Source of the DNA: an uncultured Rhizobiaceae group bacterium
GTDB lineage: Bacteria > Pseudomonadota > Alphaproteobacteria > Rhizobiales > Rhizobiaceae
Assembly (NCBI GenBank): GCA_937944075.1
Contig: CALDZZ010000180.1
Span: 1-16,780, forward strand
Reading direction: 5' to 3'
Length of the DNA: 16,780 nt
Positions 7,718 to 14,607 of the stretch are shown here, piece after piece. Made by a program: the position numbers and the translations under genes. Below the pieces are notes generated by a model, which was not told the origin of the DNA, searched no databases, and was given only the letters and a program-made list of their open reading frames with translations. The number at the start of each line of letters is the position of its first letter. Position 1 is the stretch's first letter.

Positions 7718-8296
7718 ATGCGTTGCTTACCTTCAAAATCTGTTTGGAGAGCCTTGATTGTGGCCTGTCTGGCAATGGTTGTTTCGGCTTGTGCTGCCTA
7801 CAAGCAGCTAGACCCGGCTTTTCATAAAGCCCTGTCCGAGCCTTACCGTCTGGATTCAGGAGACGTATTGCGCGTTACTGTATTTGAGCAAGATGAATTG
7901 ACGAATACCTATTCTGTAGACAAGGGTGGTCATATTTCATTCCCCTTGGTTGGCTCTATCGGTGCCAGAGGCATGACGCCAAAGCAGATGGAAGGTCGCA
8001 TTGCCACGGGTTTGCGTCGCGGTTTTCTTCGTGATCCGGATGTTTCCGTTGAAGTGGCAACCTACCGTCCGTTCTTCATCATGGGTGAAGTCGGAACCTC
8101 AGGACAATATGTCTATGTTCCAGGCATGACCGTACAAAATGCAATCGCCATTGCAGGTGGGTTTTCTGCTCGCGCAGAACAAACTGACGTCGATATCACA
8201 AGAAATGTGAACGGTGAGATCATCACAGGACGGGTTCCAATCAGTGACCCTATCCTTCCAGGTGATACAATCGCCATCAGAGAGCGTTTATTCTAG
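7718..8296 (+). CDS. Wza/ExoF-like polysaccharide export lipoprotein, short form
   Basis: This 192-residue protein has a signal peptide and a lipobox VSAC ending in Cys25, so it should be lipid-anchored after signal peptidase II cleavage. The polysaccharide export (PES) domain follows, beginning YRLDSGDVLRVTVF (about 43-56) and running to about 116. One SLBB domain follows (about 120-175), including the ITGRVPISDPILPGDTI region. Compared with E. coli Wza it lacks further SLBB repeats and the C-terminal amphipathic helix that forms the outer-membrane pore, so a separate outer-membrane partner is expected. It is the first gene of a + strand operon; its stop codon is 4 nt before the glycosyltransferase start. 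It is divergent from its probable partner, the Wzc-like protein. Confidence 0.92.
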   Translation: MRCLPSKSVWRALIVACLAMVVSACAAYKQLDPAFHKALSEPYRLDSGDVLRVTVFEQDELTNTYSVDKGGHISFPLVGSIGARGMTPKQMEGRIATGLRRGFLRDPDVSVEVATYRPFFIMGEVGTSGQYVYVPGMTVQNAIAIAGGFSARAEQTDVDITRNVNGEIITGRVPISDPILPGDTIAIRERLF

Positions 8297-8300
8297 CATC

Positions 8301-9416
8301 ATGACAAAATCATTGAAGATTATTCACTGCTTTCGCTCTCCAGTGGGCGGCATCTTCAGGCATGTCCGCGATTTGCTTGGTGAACAGGCAAAAGCAGGAC
8401 ATCAGGTTGGCATTATTTGTGACTCATCAACCGGCGGCGCCTATGAGGACAAGCTGTTTGAAGACATCGCTCCCCTGCTCTCGCTTGGTTTGCACCGTAT
8501 CCCGATGGTTCGATCAATTGCGCCTCGGGATATTATGGCTTTATTGAAAACAAGAAGCCTGATCAAGGACTTAAACCCAGATGTCGTGCACTCTCATAGT
8601 GCAAAGGGTGGAGTTTATGGCCGGATGGGTGCCTATTTGGCAAATAAAAGTATCAAGACCTTTTACTGCCCGCATGGTGGCGCCATGCACTATGATGCAG
8701 GTTCTGCCAAGGGAAAGATATTCTTTGCAGCAGAAAGATTTCTAGAACGAACGACCTCTAGTCTTGTGTTTGTCAGTGACTATGAGCGCAATGCCTATCA
8801 TGAAAAAGTTGGGACACCGCGCTGTCCGGAAGCGATTGTGTATAATGGCATTTCCCCTGAAGAATTTCTGCCAGTACCGCTTGAAGCAAATGCAGCCGAT
8901 TTTCTTTATATAGGCATGAAACGTGATCTGAAGGGTCCGGATATCTTTCTGGATGCCTTGAAAATTGCAAGAGACAAGTCTGGTAAAGAGCTTACAGCTT
9001 GGTTTGTTGGCGATGGCCCTGATGAAGCAAAGTATGATGAGCAAATCAGGCAATTGTCTTTGCAGGATTGTGTTCAAACCAGAAATGCCATGCCAGCGCG
9101 CGAGGCATTTGCTCTTGCCGATATTGTTGTTGTACCTTCCAGAGCAGAATCCCTACCCTACCTGGTGCTGGAGGCTTTGGCTGCACAAAAACCCATGGTC
9201 GCAGTTGATGTGGGAGGCATTCCTGAAATTTTTGATACCCGCAAAGATCGACTGGTTCCTACAGAAAATCCGGAAGCAATGGCTGAGGCAATGCTCAAAT
9301 TGCATGAGAATAAAGAGCGCCACACAGAAGCAGCCTTGATGGCAGAAGATTTAAAACGCAAGTTTTCCCTGAAAACCATGTCTGGTGACGTTGAAAGCCT
9401 TTATCTCCAGGATTAG
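8301..9416 (+). CDS. Glycosyltransferase family 4 (GT-B fold)
   Basis: This 371-residue cytoplasmic enzyme should add a sugar from a nucleotide-sugar donor to the lipid-linked polysaccharide precursor. The N-terminal acceptor domain starts with KIIHCFRSPVGGIFRHVRDL (6-25), typical of the family, and includes DVVHSHSAKGG (94-104) and PHGG (124-127). The C-terminal donor domain has YNGISPEEF (181-189), FVGDGP (235-240) and the EX7E motif with Glu283 and Glu291 within RAESLPYLVLEALAAQKP. The frame runs upstream to 8214, but the ATG at 8301 is chosen because family members begin there and it lies 4 nt behind the Wza-like stop, implying translational coupling. Donor and acceptor sugars cannot be predicted. 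Confidence 0.93.
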   Translation: MTKSLKIIHCFRSPVGGIFRHVRDLLGEQAKAGHQVGIICDSSTGGAYEDKLFEDIAPLLSLGLHRIPMVRSIAPRDIMALLKTRSLIKDLNPDVVHSHSAKGGVYGRMGAYLANKSIKTFYCPHGGAMHYDAGSAKGKIFFAAERFLERTTSSLVFVSDYERNAYHEKVGTPRCPEAIVYNGISPEEFLPVPLEANAADFLYIGMKRDLKGPDIFLDALKIARDKSGKELTAWFVGDGPDEAKYDEQIRQLSLQDCVQTRNAMPAREAFALADIVVVPSRAESLPYLVLEALAAQKPMVAVDVGGIPEIFDTRKDRLVPTENPEAMAEAMLKLHENKERHTEAALMAEDLKRKFSLKTMSGDVESLYLQD

Positions 9417-9501
9417 TGCCGCCTTTTCAAGAAGATTCAACAAATTGCGTTAACCGGCTGTTATTCATAAATAAAAACTCTTCGAAATATCCCATGTCGT
9501 T

Positions 9502-9524
9502 ATACCTTCTTGTTAGGTATTTTT
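9502..9524 (+). terminator. Weak hairpin with T-run before the glycosylphosphotransferase gene
   Basis: ATACCT (9502-9507) and AGGTAT (9515-9520) form a perfect 6-bp stem with a 7-nt loop, followed by TTTT. The stem is AT-rich, so termination would be partial at best; it could be an intra-operon attenuator or an mRNA processing or stabilising element. It sits in the 149-bp gap between the GT4 gene and the next gene, flanked by two copies of TCGTTATA (9497-9504, 9524-9531). Confidence 0.35.
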
Positions 9525-9565
9525 CGTTATAAGTTCCCTTGGGTAAATTACGGATAGAGTGGAAA

Positions 9566-11113
9566 ATGAAAACAATACCAAAGAATTTTGGCAACGGGTT
9601 CTCTCGCGAAGAGATGAAAAAAGCTGTTGCAAAAGAAGAAATTTCAAAGGAACGCACTGTTGAGTTAAACGAGTTGGCTACTCAAGTTGCAGAACAGTTC
9701 TCAGCAAAATCGATTTCACCATTTCTGATTTCAGGCTCTTTGCGCCTGATGGATTTTCTGGTCTTAAGCGTCGTTGCAGTCATAACGATGGCTTATTATC
9801 TGGAAGCTCCAATGCAAATGGATGGATGGCTGATTGCCTCTTCCTTCCTTGGTGCGGTCGTGACCACAGGTTTTGTTCAGGGTCTTGATGGATATCTGAC
9901 AACAACCCTGAGACAATTCTCAATTTCATTTTTCAAGGCACTCACGGCGTTTACGATGGCGTTTGTTGTAACTGTCATGGCCATGTTCCTTGTCCAGATA
10001 TTCAAAAGCGAAATGCTTTACTGGTTGGGCATGTGGTTTGGTTATGGTGTCGTACACATTGGCATCTCCCGTGCAATCATGGGGGCTATTGTTACCAAAC
10101 TTAACAATGATGGCCGTCTGGAAAGACGTGCGGTTATCATTGGTGGCGGTCAACCTGCCGGCGAGCTTATCCATGCAATGGAAGCAAATCCAAATACAGA
10201 CATTCGTATTTGTGGCATTTTTGATGATCGCACCGACGACCGCTCACCTGAGATTGTAGCCGGATATCCAAAACTGGGTAATATTGCCGAGCTTGTTGAA
10301 TTTACCCGCAAGGCACGCATCAACATGTTGATCGTTTCCATTCCACTAAGTGCTGAAAAGCGTGTGCTACAGTTGCTTAAGCGTCTTTGGATGCTTCCGG
10401 TTGATATTCGTCTGTCTGCCCATACCAACAAGCTGTTCTTCCGTCAGCGTACTTACAGCTATGAAGGTACGGTTCCAATGGTGGATGTCTTTGAAAAGCC
10501 GATTGCGGACTGGGACTCTGTCATGAAGCGCACATTTGATATCTTGGTTGCCTCAATGGCGATTGTTGTCTTGAGCCCTGTCATGCTGATTACAGCCTTG
10601 GCGGTTAAACTCGACAGCAAGGGTCCTGTCATCTTCAAACAAAAGCGTGAGGGATTTAACAATGAGGAAATCGAGATTTTCAAGTTCCGTTCCCTTTACA
10701 CAGACCAAGGCGACAAAAGCGGTGTAAACGTTGTTACCAAGGGCGACAGCCGAGTAACCAAGGTAGGCCGTATCATTCGCAAGACTTCTATAGATGAGCT
10801 TCCACAGCTGTTTAACGTCCTGCTTGGTTCACTCTCTCTGGTCGGCCCTCGCCCGCATGTTGCAAATGCTAAAACAGATAACATGCTTTGGACAGAAGTT
10901 GTTGACAGCTATATCGCACGCCACAAGGTTAAGCCTGGTGTTACCGGTTGGGCACAAATCAATGGCTGGCGTGGTGAAGTGGATCAGGAAGAAAAACTCA
11001 AGGGCCGTGTCGAGTATGACTTGTACTATATCGAAAACTGGTCTCTTCTTTTCGACTTGTACATTCTGGCGATTACACCGTTCAAACTGATGAACACTGA
11101 AAACGCCTATTAA
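9566..11113 (+). CDS. Exopolysaccharide polyprenyl glycosylphosphotransferase (WcaJ/ExoY type)
   Basis: This enzyme transfers a hexose-1-phosphate from a nucleotide sugar to undecaprenyl phosphate at the inner membrane, the first step of polymer assembly. From the preferred start it has 515 residues: a cytoplasmic tail (1-50), about four membrane segments (roughly 57-172), a soluble CoA_binding_3-like domain with VIIGGGQPAGE (190-200), and the C-terminal bacterial sugar transferase domain beginning KRTFDILVAS (321-330). Catalytic-domain motifs are KFRSL (373-377), SIDELPQL (408-415) with the Asp410-Glu411 pair, VGPRPH (426-431) and KPGVTGWAQINGWRG (456-470). The ATG at 9566, with GAGTGGA upstream, is preferred over a TTG at 9539. 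The first sugar is probably glucose or galactose, but this is not determined. The O-antigen-ligase-like gene starts 21 nt later. Confidence 0.93.
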   Translation: MKTIPKNFGNGFSREEMKKAVAKEEISKERTVELNELATQVAEQFSAKSISPFLISGSLRLMDFLVLSVVAVITMAYYLEAPMQMDGWLIASSFLGAVVTTGFVQGLDGYLTTTLRQFSISFFKALTAFTMAFVVTVMAMFLVQIFKSEMLYWLGMWFGYGVVHIGISRAIMGAIVTKLNNDGRLERRAVIIGGGQPAGELIHAMEANPNTDIRICGIFDDRTDDRSPEIVAGYPKLGNIAELVEFTRKARINMLIVSIPLSAEKRVLQLLKRLWMLPVDIRLSAHTNKLFFRQRTYSYEGTVPMVDVFEKPIADWDSVMKRTFDILVASMAIVVLSPVMLITALAVKLDSKGPVIFKQKREGFNNEEIEIFKFRSLYTDQGDKSGVNVVTKGDSRVTKVGRIIRKTSIDELPQLFNVLLGSLSLVGPRPHVANAKTDNMLWTEVVDSYIARHKVKPGVTGWAQINGWRGEVDQEEKLKGRVEYDLYYIENWSLLFDLYILAITPFKLMNTENAY

Positions 11114-11134
11114 TCTGGCTTGTCAGGATTGGTA

Positions 11135-12430
11135 ATGAGTTCCGCAAGCATCGTCGCAAGCCCTAATCCGAGTTCTATTGGTGGGATAAAAATTTCCACC
11201 ATCATGAATATCTTTCTCGGACTGGCAATCTTTACGGGTGGGTTCGTAACGTTCGAACCTGCCCCCTATGAAGTTATTCTGGCGGCATTTTTGGGAACTT
11301 CCCTGCTCCTTGGCTTGAGAATACCAGCCGGTATTTTGCCCTTGATGATACCTGTCTTCACCTTCACGCTTGGCGGTATCATCGCATCGTTCCAAATCGA
11401 TGACTACTCAAGAGGCCTTATCTATAACGCGGTGACGCTCTTTCTGGGGCTTACGTCTGTTTTCTTTGCAATTCTGATCTCAAAGGAAATGGGTCGATTA
11501 AGGCTTATCTTCCGGGTTTATGTGGTTGCGGCCGCATGTACTTCAGTGTTGGGCATTCTTGGATATTTCGGCATGCCCGGGTTTGATGTTTTCACCCGAT
11601 ATGGACGCGCACAAGGGGCGTTTGCAGACCCCAATGTGTTTGCTCCCTTTCTAATTGCCCCCATTCTTTATCTGATTTACGGGATCATGAACCGCTCTGT
11701 GACCATGCTCCCCATCCGTGCAGCCTTCCTGTTTGTAATTCTGCTTGGTGAGTTCTTGGGCTTTTCCAGGGGTGGCTGGGGTGTAACGACCGTCTCAACC
11801 CTGTTGTTCTACTGCCTGCTGTTGATCAATGAACCCAAATCAAATATCCGCGCCAAATATATTCTGATGGGTGTTGTTGGCATCGCGACCTTGATTGTTG
11901 CCATTATTGTGGCGCTGCAAATTCCGGCAATCTCTGATATTTTTGTTCAACGCGCACAAGTAGTTCAAAACTATGATGGCGCAAGACTTGGGCGTTTTGC
12001 GCGCCATGCAATCGGCTTTGAACTGGCACTCAGCAAACCATGGGGGATTGGTAACCTGGAATTTGGTTTCCTCTATGGCGAGGATGAACACAACGTCTAT
12101 TTGCGCGCCCTGCTCTCTTACGGATGGATTGGCTTCATCTCATGGCTAATGATTGTTTTATGGCCTCTCGTAGCAGGATTCAAAATGCTATTTGCCCAGC
12201 GTCCCTGGCAGATTTATTTCCAGATTTGTTATGTGGTGTTCTTTTGCCATCTGCTGCTTGCATGGGTGATTGATATCGATCACTGGCGCCATGTGTATCT
12301 CTTGCTTGGCATGATGTGGGGCTGTATTTTGCTTGAAAAACAACACAAGAAAAACCAGCGCCACTTGCGTCGTGAACATGCCAGAAAAACCCGTGAGGGA
12401 AATTACCAGGGCATGATTCCTGCTGAATAG
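11135..12430 (+). CDS. O-antigen ligase/polymerase family membrane protein (Wzy_C)
   Basis: This 431-residue protein has about ten or more hydrophobic segments. A large loop before the last ones contains GARLGRFARHAIGFELA (282-298), GIGN and EDEHNVYLRALLSYGW (316-331). The arginine-rich stretch and His319 are characteristic of Wzy/WaaL proteins. The internal GFSRGGWG (209-216) is another typical element. It would polymerise lipid-linked repeat units, or ligate polymer to an acceptor, at the periplasmic face; sequence alone does not separate polymerase from ligase. In this export locus a polymerase role is more likely. The start ATG has AGGA 6 nt upstream; an upstream TTG (11120) is less likely. 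It is the last gene of the operon and runs tail to tail into tRNA-Pro, with no obvious terminator between them. Confidence 0.88.
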   Translation: MSSASIVASPNPSSIGGIKISTIMNIFLGLAIFTGGFVTFEPAPYEVILAAFLGTSLLLGLRIPAGILPLMIPVFTFTLGGIIASFQIDDYSRGLIYNAVTLFLGLTSVFFAILISKEMGRLRLIFRVYVVAAACTSVLGILGYFGMPGFDVFTRYGRAQGAFADPNVFAPFLIAPILYLIYGIMNRSVTMLPIRAAFLFVILLGEFLGFSRGGWGVTTVSTLLFYCLLLINEPKSNIRAKYILMGVVGIATLIVAIIVALQIPAISDIFVQRAQVVQNYDGARLGRFARHAIGFELALSKPWGIGNLEFGFLYGEDEHNVYLRALLSYGWIGFISWLMIVLWPLVAGFKMLFAQRPWQIYFQICYVVFFCHLLLAWVIDIDHWRHVYLLLGMMWGCILLEKQHKKNQRHLRREHARKTREGNYQGMIPAE

Positions 12431-12450
12431 AAAAAAGATTTTCGGGAAAC

Positions 12451-12527
12451 TGGTCGGAGTAGCAGGACTTGAACCTGCGACCTTTCGGCCCCCAGCCGAA
12501 CGCGCTACCAGACTGCGCCATACTCCG
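12451..12527 (-). tRNA. tRNA-Pro (anticodon GGG), CCA encoded
   Basis: The minus strand folds as a complete cloverleaf: acceptor CGGAGTA/TACTCCG, D-arm with GGTAGCGC, anticodon stem TTCGG/CCGAA with loop CTGGGGG (anticodon GGG at 12491-12493), and T-arm GCAGG-TTCAAGT-CCTGC. The discriminator is A and CCA is encoded (12451-12454 on the plus strand read TGGT). It reads codons CCC and CCU. The gene begins 12 nt after the MerR regulator stop on the same strand, so it is probably co-transcribed with it or driven from a promoter inside that gene. It separates the polysaccharide locus from the housekeeping block. Confidence 0.97.
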
Positions 12528-12539
12528 AATTATTTTTGA

Positions 12540-13076
12540 TCAATCCTGCCTGGTCTGATCCAAAAGACGTTTGCATTCCAATAATTCATGCAGGGTAGAT
12601 TGTAAAACCTTAATGTCATCAGAGGCAATTTTTGTCGTGCCGGATTTTGTTTCTGAAGCCTTTGTCCTGCCTGTGATGCGCCCTATCAGGCCCTTGCCTT
12701 TTTCAGATTTGGCATTTGCATAATCGGAGACATCCATCGCCTCTTGTGCCGAAACATGTTCTGAATCATCTGGCACCAGCCCGACAAGACCAGCCTGAGG
12801 CAACTCACCCTTGCCGAAATCAATCGCCAGTTTGTTGCCCTGCTCTTTCAACAATCGTTGAACACCTCGGATGGTATAGCCTTCATTGTACAACAGACTT
12901 TTGATGCCTCTTAAAAGGTCGATATCTTCCGGACGATAATACCGTCTGCCACCACCCCGTTTCATGGGTTTTATTTGATTGAAACGGGTCTCCCAGAACC
13001 TCAACACGTGTTGAGGCAGGTCGAGATCATCGGCAACTTCGCTTATGGTTCTAAACGCATCGGGACTTTTAGTCAC
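12540..13076 (-). CDS. MerR family transcriptional regulator (rhizobial ihfA-adjacent type)
   Basis: This 178-residue protein has an N-terminal MerR winged helix: the helix-turn-helix (about 9-30) contains ISEVADDLDLPQHVLRFWE, followed by the wing with GGGRRYYRPEDIDLL (41-55) and the second helical part YTIRGVQRLLKEQG (67-80). The C-terminal half is variable and shows no cysteine pair or known ligand site, so its effector is unknown; 'MerR' here describes the fold, not mercury sensing. The GTG at 13076 is chosen as start because GGAG lies 6 nt upstream and the resulting MTKSPDAFRTISEVADDL matches how rhizobial homologues begin; the alternative is TTG at 13091. It is downstream of ihfA by 57 nt and directly precedes tRNA-Pro. 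Confidence 0.9.
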   Translation of the reverse strand: MTKSPDAFRTISEVADDLDLPQHVLRFWETRFNQIKPMKRGGGRRYYRPEDIDLLRGIKSLLYNEGYTIRGVQRLLKEQGNKLAIDFGKGELPQAGLVGLVPDDSEHVSAQEAMDVSDYANAKSEKGKGLIGRITGRTKASETKSGTTKIASDDIKVLQSTLHELLECKRLLDQTRQD

Positions 13077-13133
13077 TTTGTTCTCCGCCAAACAAATCTG
13101 CTATAAACTGAATAACAAGCCGAATTTTGGGAA

Positions 13134-13448
13134 TTATCGGCTTTTTGGTTTTGAATTACCCTTAAGGACTGCATCCTTCAGGATATTTGAAGGCTTGAAT
13201 ACCATTACTCTTCTGGGTGTAATTGGAACTTCTTCGCCTGTTTTGGGATTTCTTCCGATACGCTCATTTTTGCTACGTACCATGAAGGAGCCGAATGAAG
13301 AAAGTTTAACAGATTCCCCGTTAACGATTTTCTCGCTAATGATATCGAGAACACTTTCTACTAATTCAGCTGATTCTATTCTTGAAAGCCCTAGTTTTTG
13401 ATAAACGGCTTCACTTAAATCTGTGCGGGTAATGGTTTTTTTGCTCAT
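13134..13448 (-). CDS. ihfA: Integration host factor, alpha subunit
   Basis: This nucleoid protein pairs with IhfB to bind and sharply bend DNA, affecting transcription, replication and recombination. The chosen frame gives 104 residues, normal for the family. It shows the N-terminal helices TRTDLSEAVYQKLGLSR, the body KLSSFGSF (49-55) and the DNA-binding arm GRNPKTGEEVPITPRR (65-80) with the intercalating Pro68. The frame stays open to 13523, but the upstream part has no family match; the ATG at 13448 (MSKKTITR) or at 13454 fits, with the purine-rich AGTGAAA just before. It lies between fabH and the MerR gene on the same strand. The shape of the arm favours IHF alpha over HU. Confidence 0.95.
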   Translation of the reverse strand: MSKKTITRTDLSEAVYQKLGLSRIESAELVESVLDIISEKIVNGESVKLSSFGSFMVRSKNERIGRNPKTGEEVPITPRRVMVFKPSNILKDAVLKGNSKPKSR

Positions 13449-13506
13449 AATCATTTTCACTTTTAATATTGGTTGAGCGCCCCGGCCCTGAGATAGGACA
13501 TAGTTA

Positions 13507-13521
13507 ATACTGCTATACTGC
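13507..13521. repeat. Tandem ATACTGC repeat upstream of ihfA
   Basis: ATACTGC occurs twice with an 8-bp period (13507-13513 and 13515-13521), about 60-75 bp upstream of the ihfA start. On the minus strand it gives an AT-rich TATTAA stretch that could be part of an ihfA promoter. Only the repeat itself is directly seen. Confidence 0.4.
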
Positions 13522-13548
13522 AACGCACAATAGAAGGTTATTCACAAT

Positions 13549-13572
13549 AAAACAAGACCTTAGACGGCCTGG
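13549..13572 (-). terminator. Possible terminator downstream of fabH
   Basis: On the minus strand CCAGGCC and GGTCTTG can pair around a 6-nt loop with one mismatch and one G-U pair, followed by TTTTA. It lies 34 bp after the fabH stop. The imperfect stem makes it weak; partial read-through into ihfA is plausible. Confidence 0.3.
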
Positions 13573-13605
13573 TTTGATGTTCTGAATCAGCGAAAAAGCA
13601 ATAAT

Positions 13606-14577
13606 CTACCAGCGTAGAAGCACTGAACCCCAGGTAAATCCGCCACCCATTGCTTCAAGCATGATGAGATCTCCCTTTTTCACACGCCCATCCTTTACAG
13701 CCGTGTCAATTGCAAGCGGAATCGATGCTGCCGACGTATTTCCGTGCATGTTGACCGTTATAACGACCTTTTGGGATGCAATTTTCAGTTTTTTGGCAGA
13801 CGCATCGATGATGCGTTTGTTTGCCTGATGGGGAATAAACCAATCCAGATCCTCCGAAGACAGGCCGGTTGCATCATAGGCTGCAGTGATAACATCTGTT
13901 ATCATGCCAACCGCATGACGAAACACTTCCTTGCCTTCCATGCGCAAATAACCTGTCGTTTGAGTGGATGATGGACCACCATCTACATACAGTTTATCCT
14001 TGTGGGAACCATCTGAGCGGATATGGCATGTAAGTATCCCTTCATCCTCGGATGACCCCTTGCCTTCTCCAGCCTCAAGAATAACAGCACCTGCGCCATC
14101 GCCGAAGAGAACGCATGTTGTTCTGTCTTTCCAGTCCAGTATTCTGGAAAATGTTTCTGCTCCTATGACCAATATACGCTTTGCATGGCCGGAGCGGATG
14201 TATTGATCGGCTGTTGTCATCGCAAATACGAAGCCTGAACAAACTGCCTGTGTATCAAAGGCAGCACCATGGTTCATGCCAAGACGGTGTTGCACTTCAA
14301 CGGCTGTTGCAGGAAATGTATTGTCTGGTGTGGAAGTGGCCAGAATAATCAGATCGATTGAATCAACACCAATGCCAGCGTTCTCAAGTGCAGCCCTTGC
14401 CGCGTGTTCAGCAAGATCCGCCGTTGTTTCGCCCTTGGCTGCTATGTGGCGTTGCTCTATACCGGTACGTTGTACAATCCACTCGTCGCTTGTATCCAGA
14501 AATTCCTCAAACTCGGCATTCTTCATTGCCTTTTTGGGTGTGTATGAACCACATCCAATGACGACTGACCTTATCAT
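13606..14577 (-). CDS. fabH: Beta-ketoacyl-ACP synthase III
   Basis: FabH starts fatty-acid synthesis by condensing acetyl-CoA with malonyl-ACP. The 323-residue protein has the full catalytic triad: Cys113 in DTQAVCSGFVFAM, His250 in WFIPHQANKRI and Asn280 in NMHGNTSAAS. The N-terminal MIRSVVIGCGSYTPKK and C-terminal GGGFTWGSVLLRW are typical. The ATG at 14577 is preferred (GGGGT upstream, family N-terminus) over the TTG at 14589. It follows plsX by 30 nt on the same strand, the common plsX-fabH pair that links phospholipid and fatty-acid synthesis. Confidence 0.97.
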   Translation of the reverse strand: MIRSVVIGCGSYTPKKAMKNAEFEEFLDTSDEWIVQRTGIEQRHIAAKGETTADLAEHAARAALENAGIGVDSIDLIILATSTPDNTFPATAVEVQHRLGMNHGAAFDTQAVCSGFVFAMTTADQYIRSGHAKRILVIGAETFSRILDWKDRTTCVLFGDGAGAVILEAGEGKGSSEDEGILTCHIRSDGSHKDKLYVDGGPSSTQTTGYLRMEGKEVFRHAVGMITDVITAAYDATGLSSEDLDWFIPHQANKRIIDASAKKLKIASQKVVITVNMHGNTSAASIPLAIDTAVKDGRVKKGDLIMLEAMGGGFTWGSVLLRW

Positions 14578-14607
14578 TCTAGACCCCAATTTATCATCCT
14601 AGACAAG

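Noticed and set aside
10150..10431. Minus-strand frame within the glycosylphosphotransferase gene
   Set aside because: It is a shadow of the real gene; Ser/Arg-rich product, no ribosome site.
12451..12527. tRNA-Pro as an active phage or island attachment site
   Set aside because: No integrase gene and no repeated copy of the tRNA 3' end were seen within the window.
13045..13401. 118-codon plus-strand frame
   Set aside because: It is antisense to ihfA and the MerR gene start; the ihfA motifs are unambiguous.
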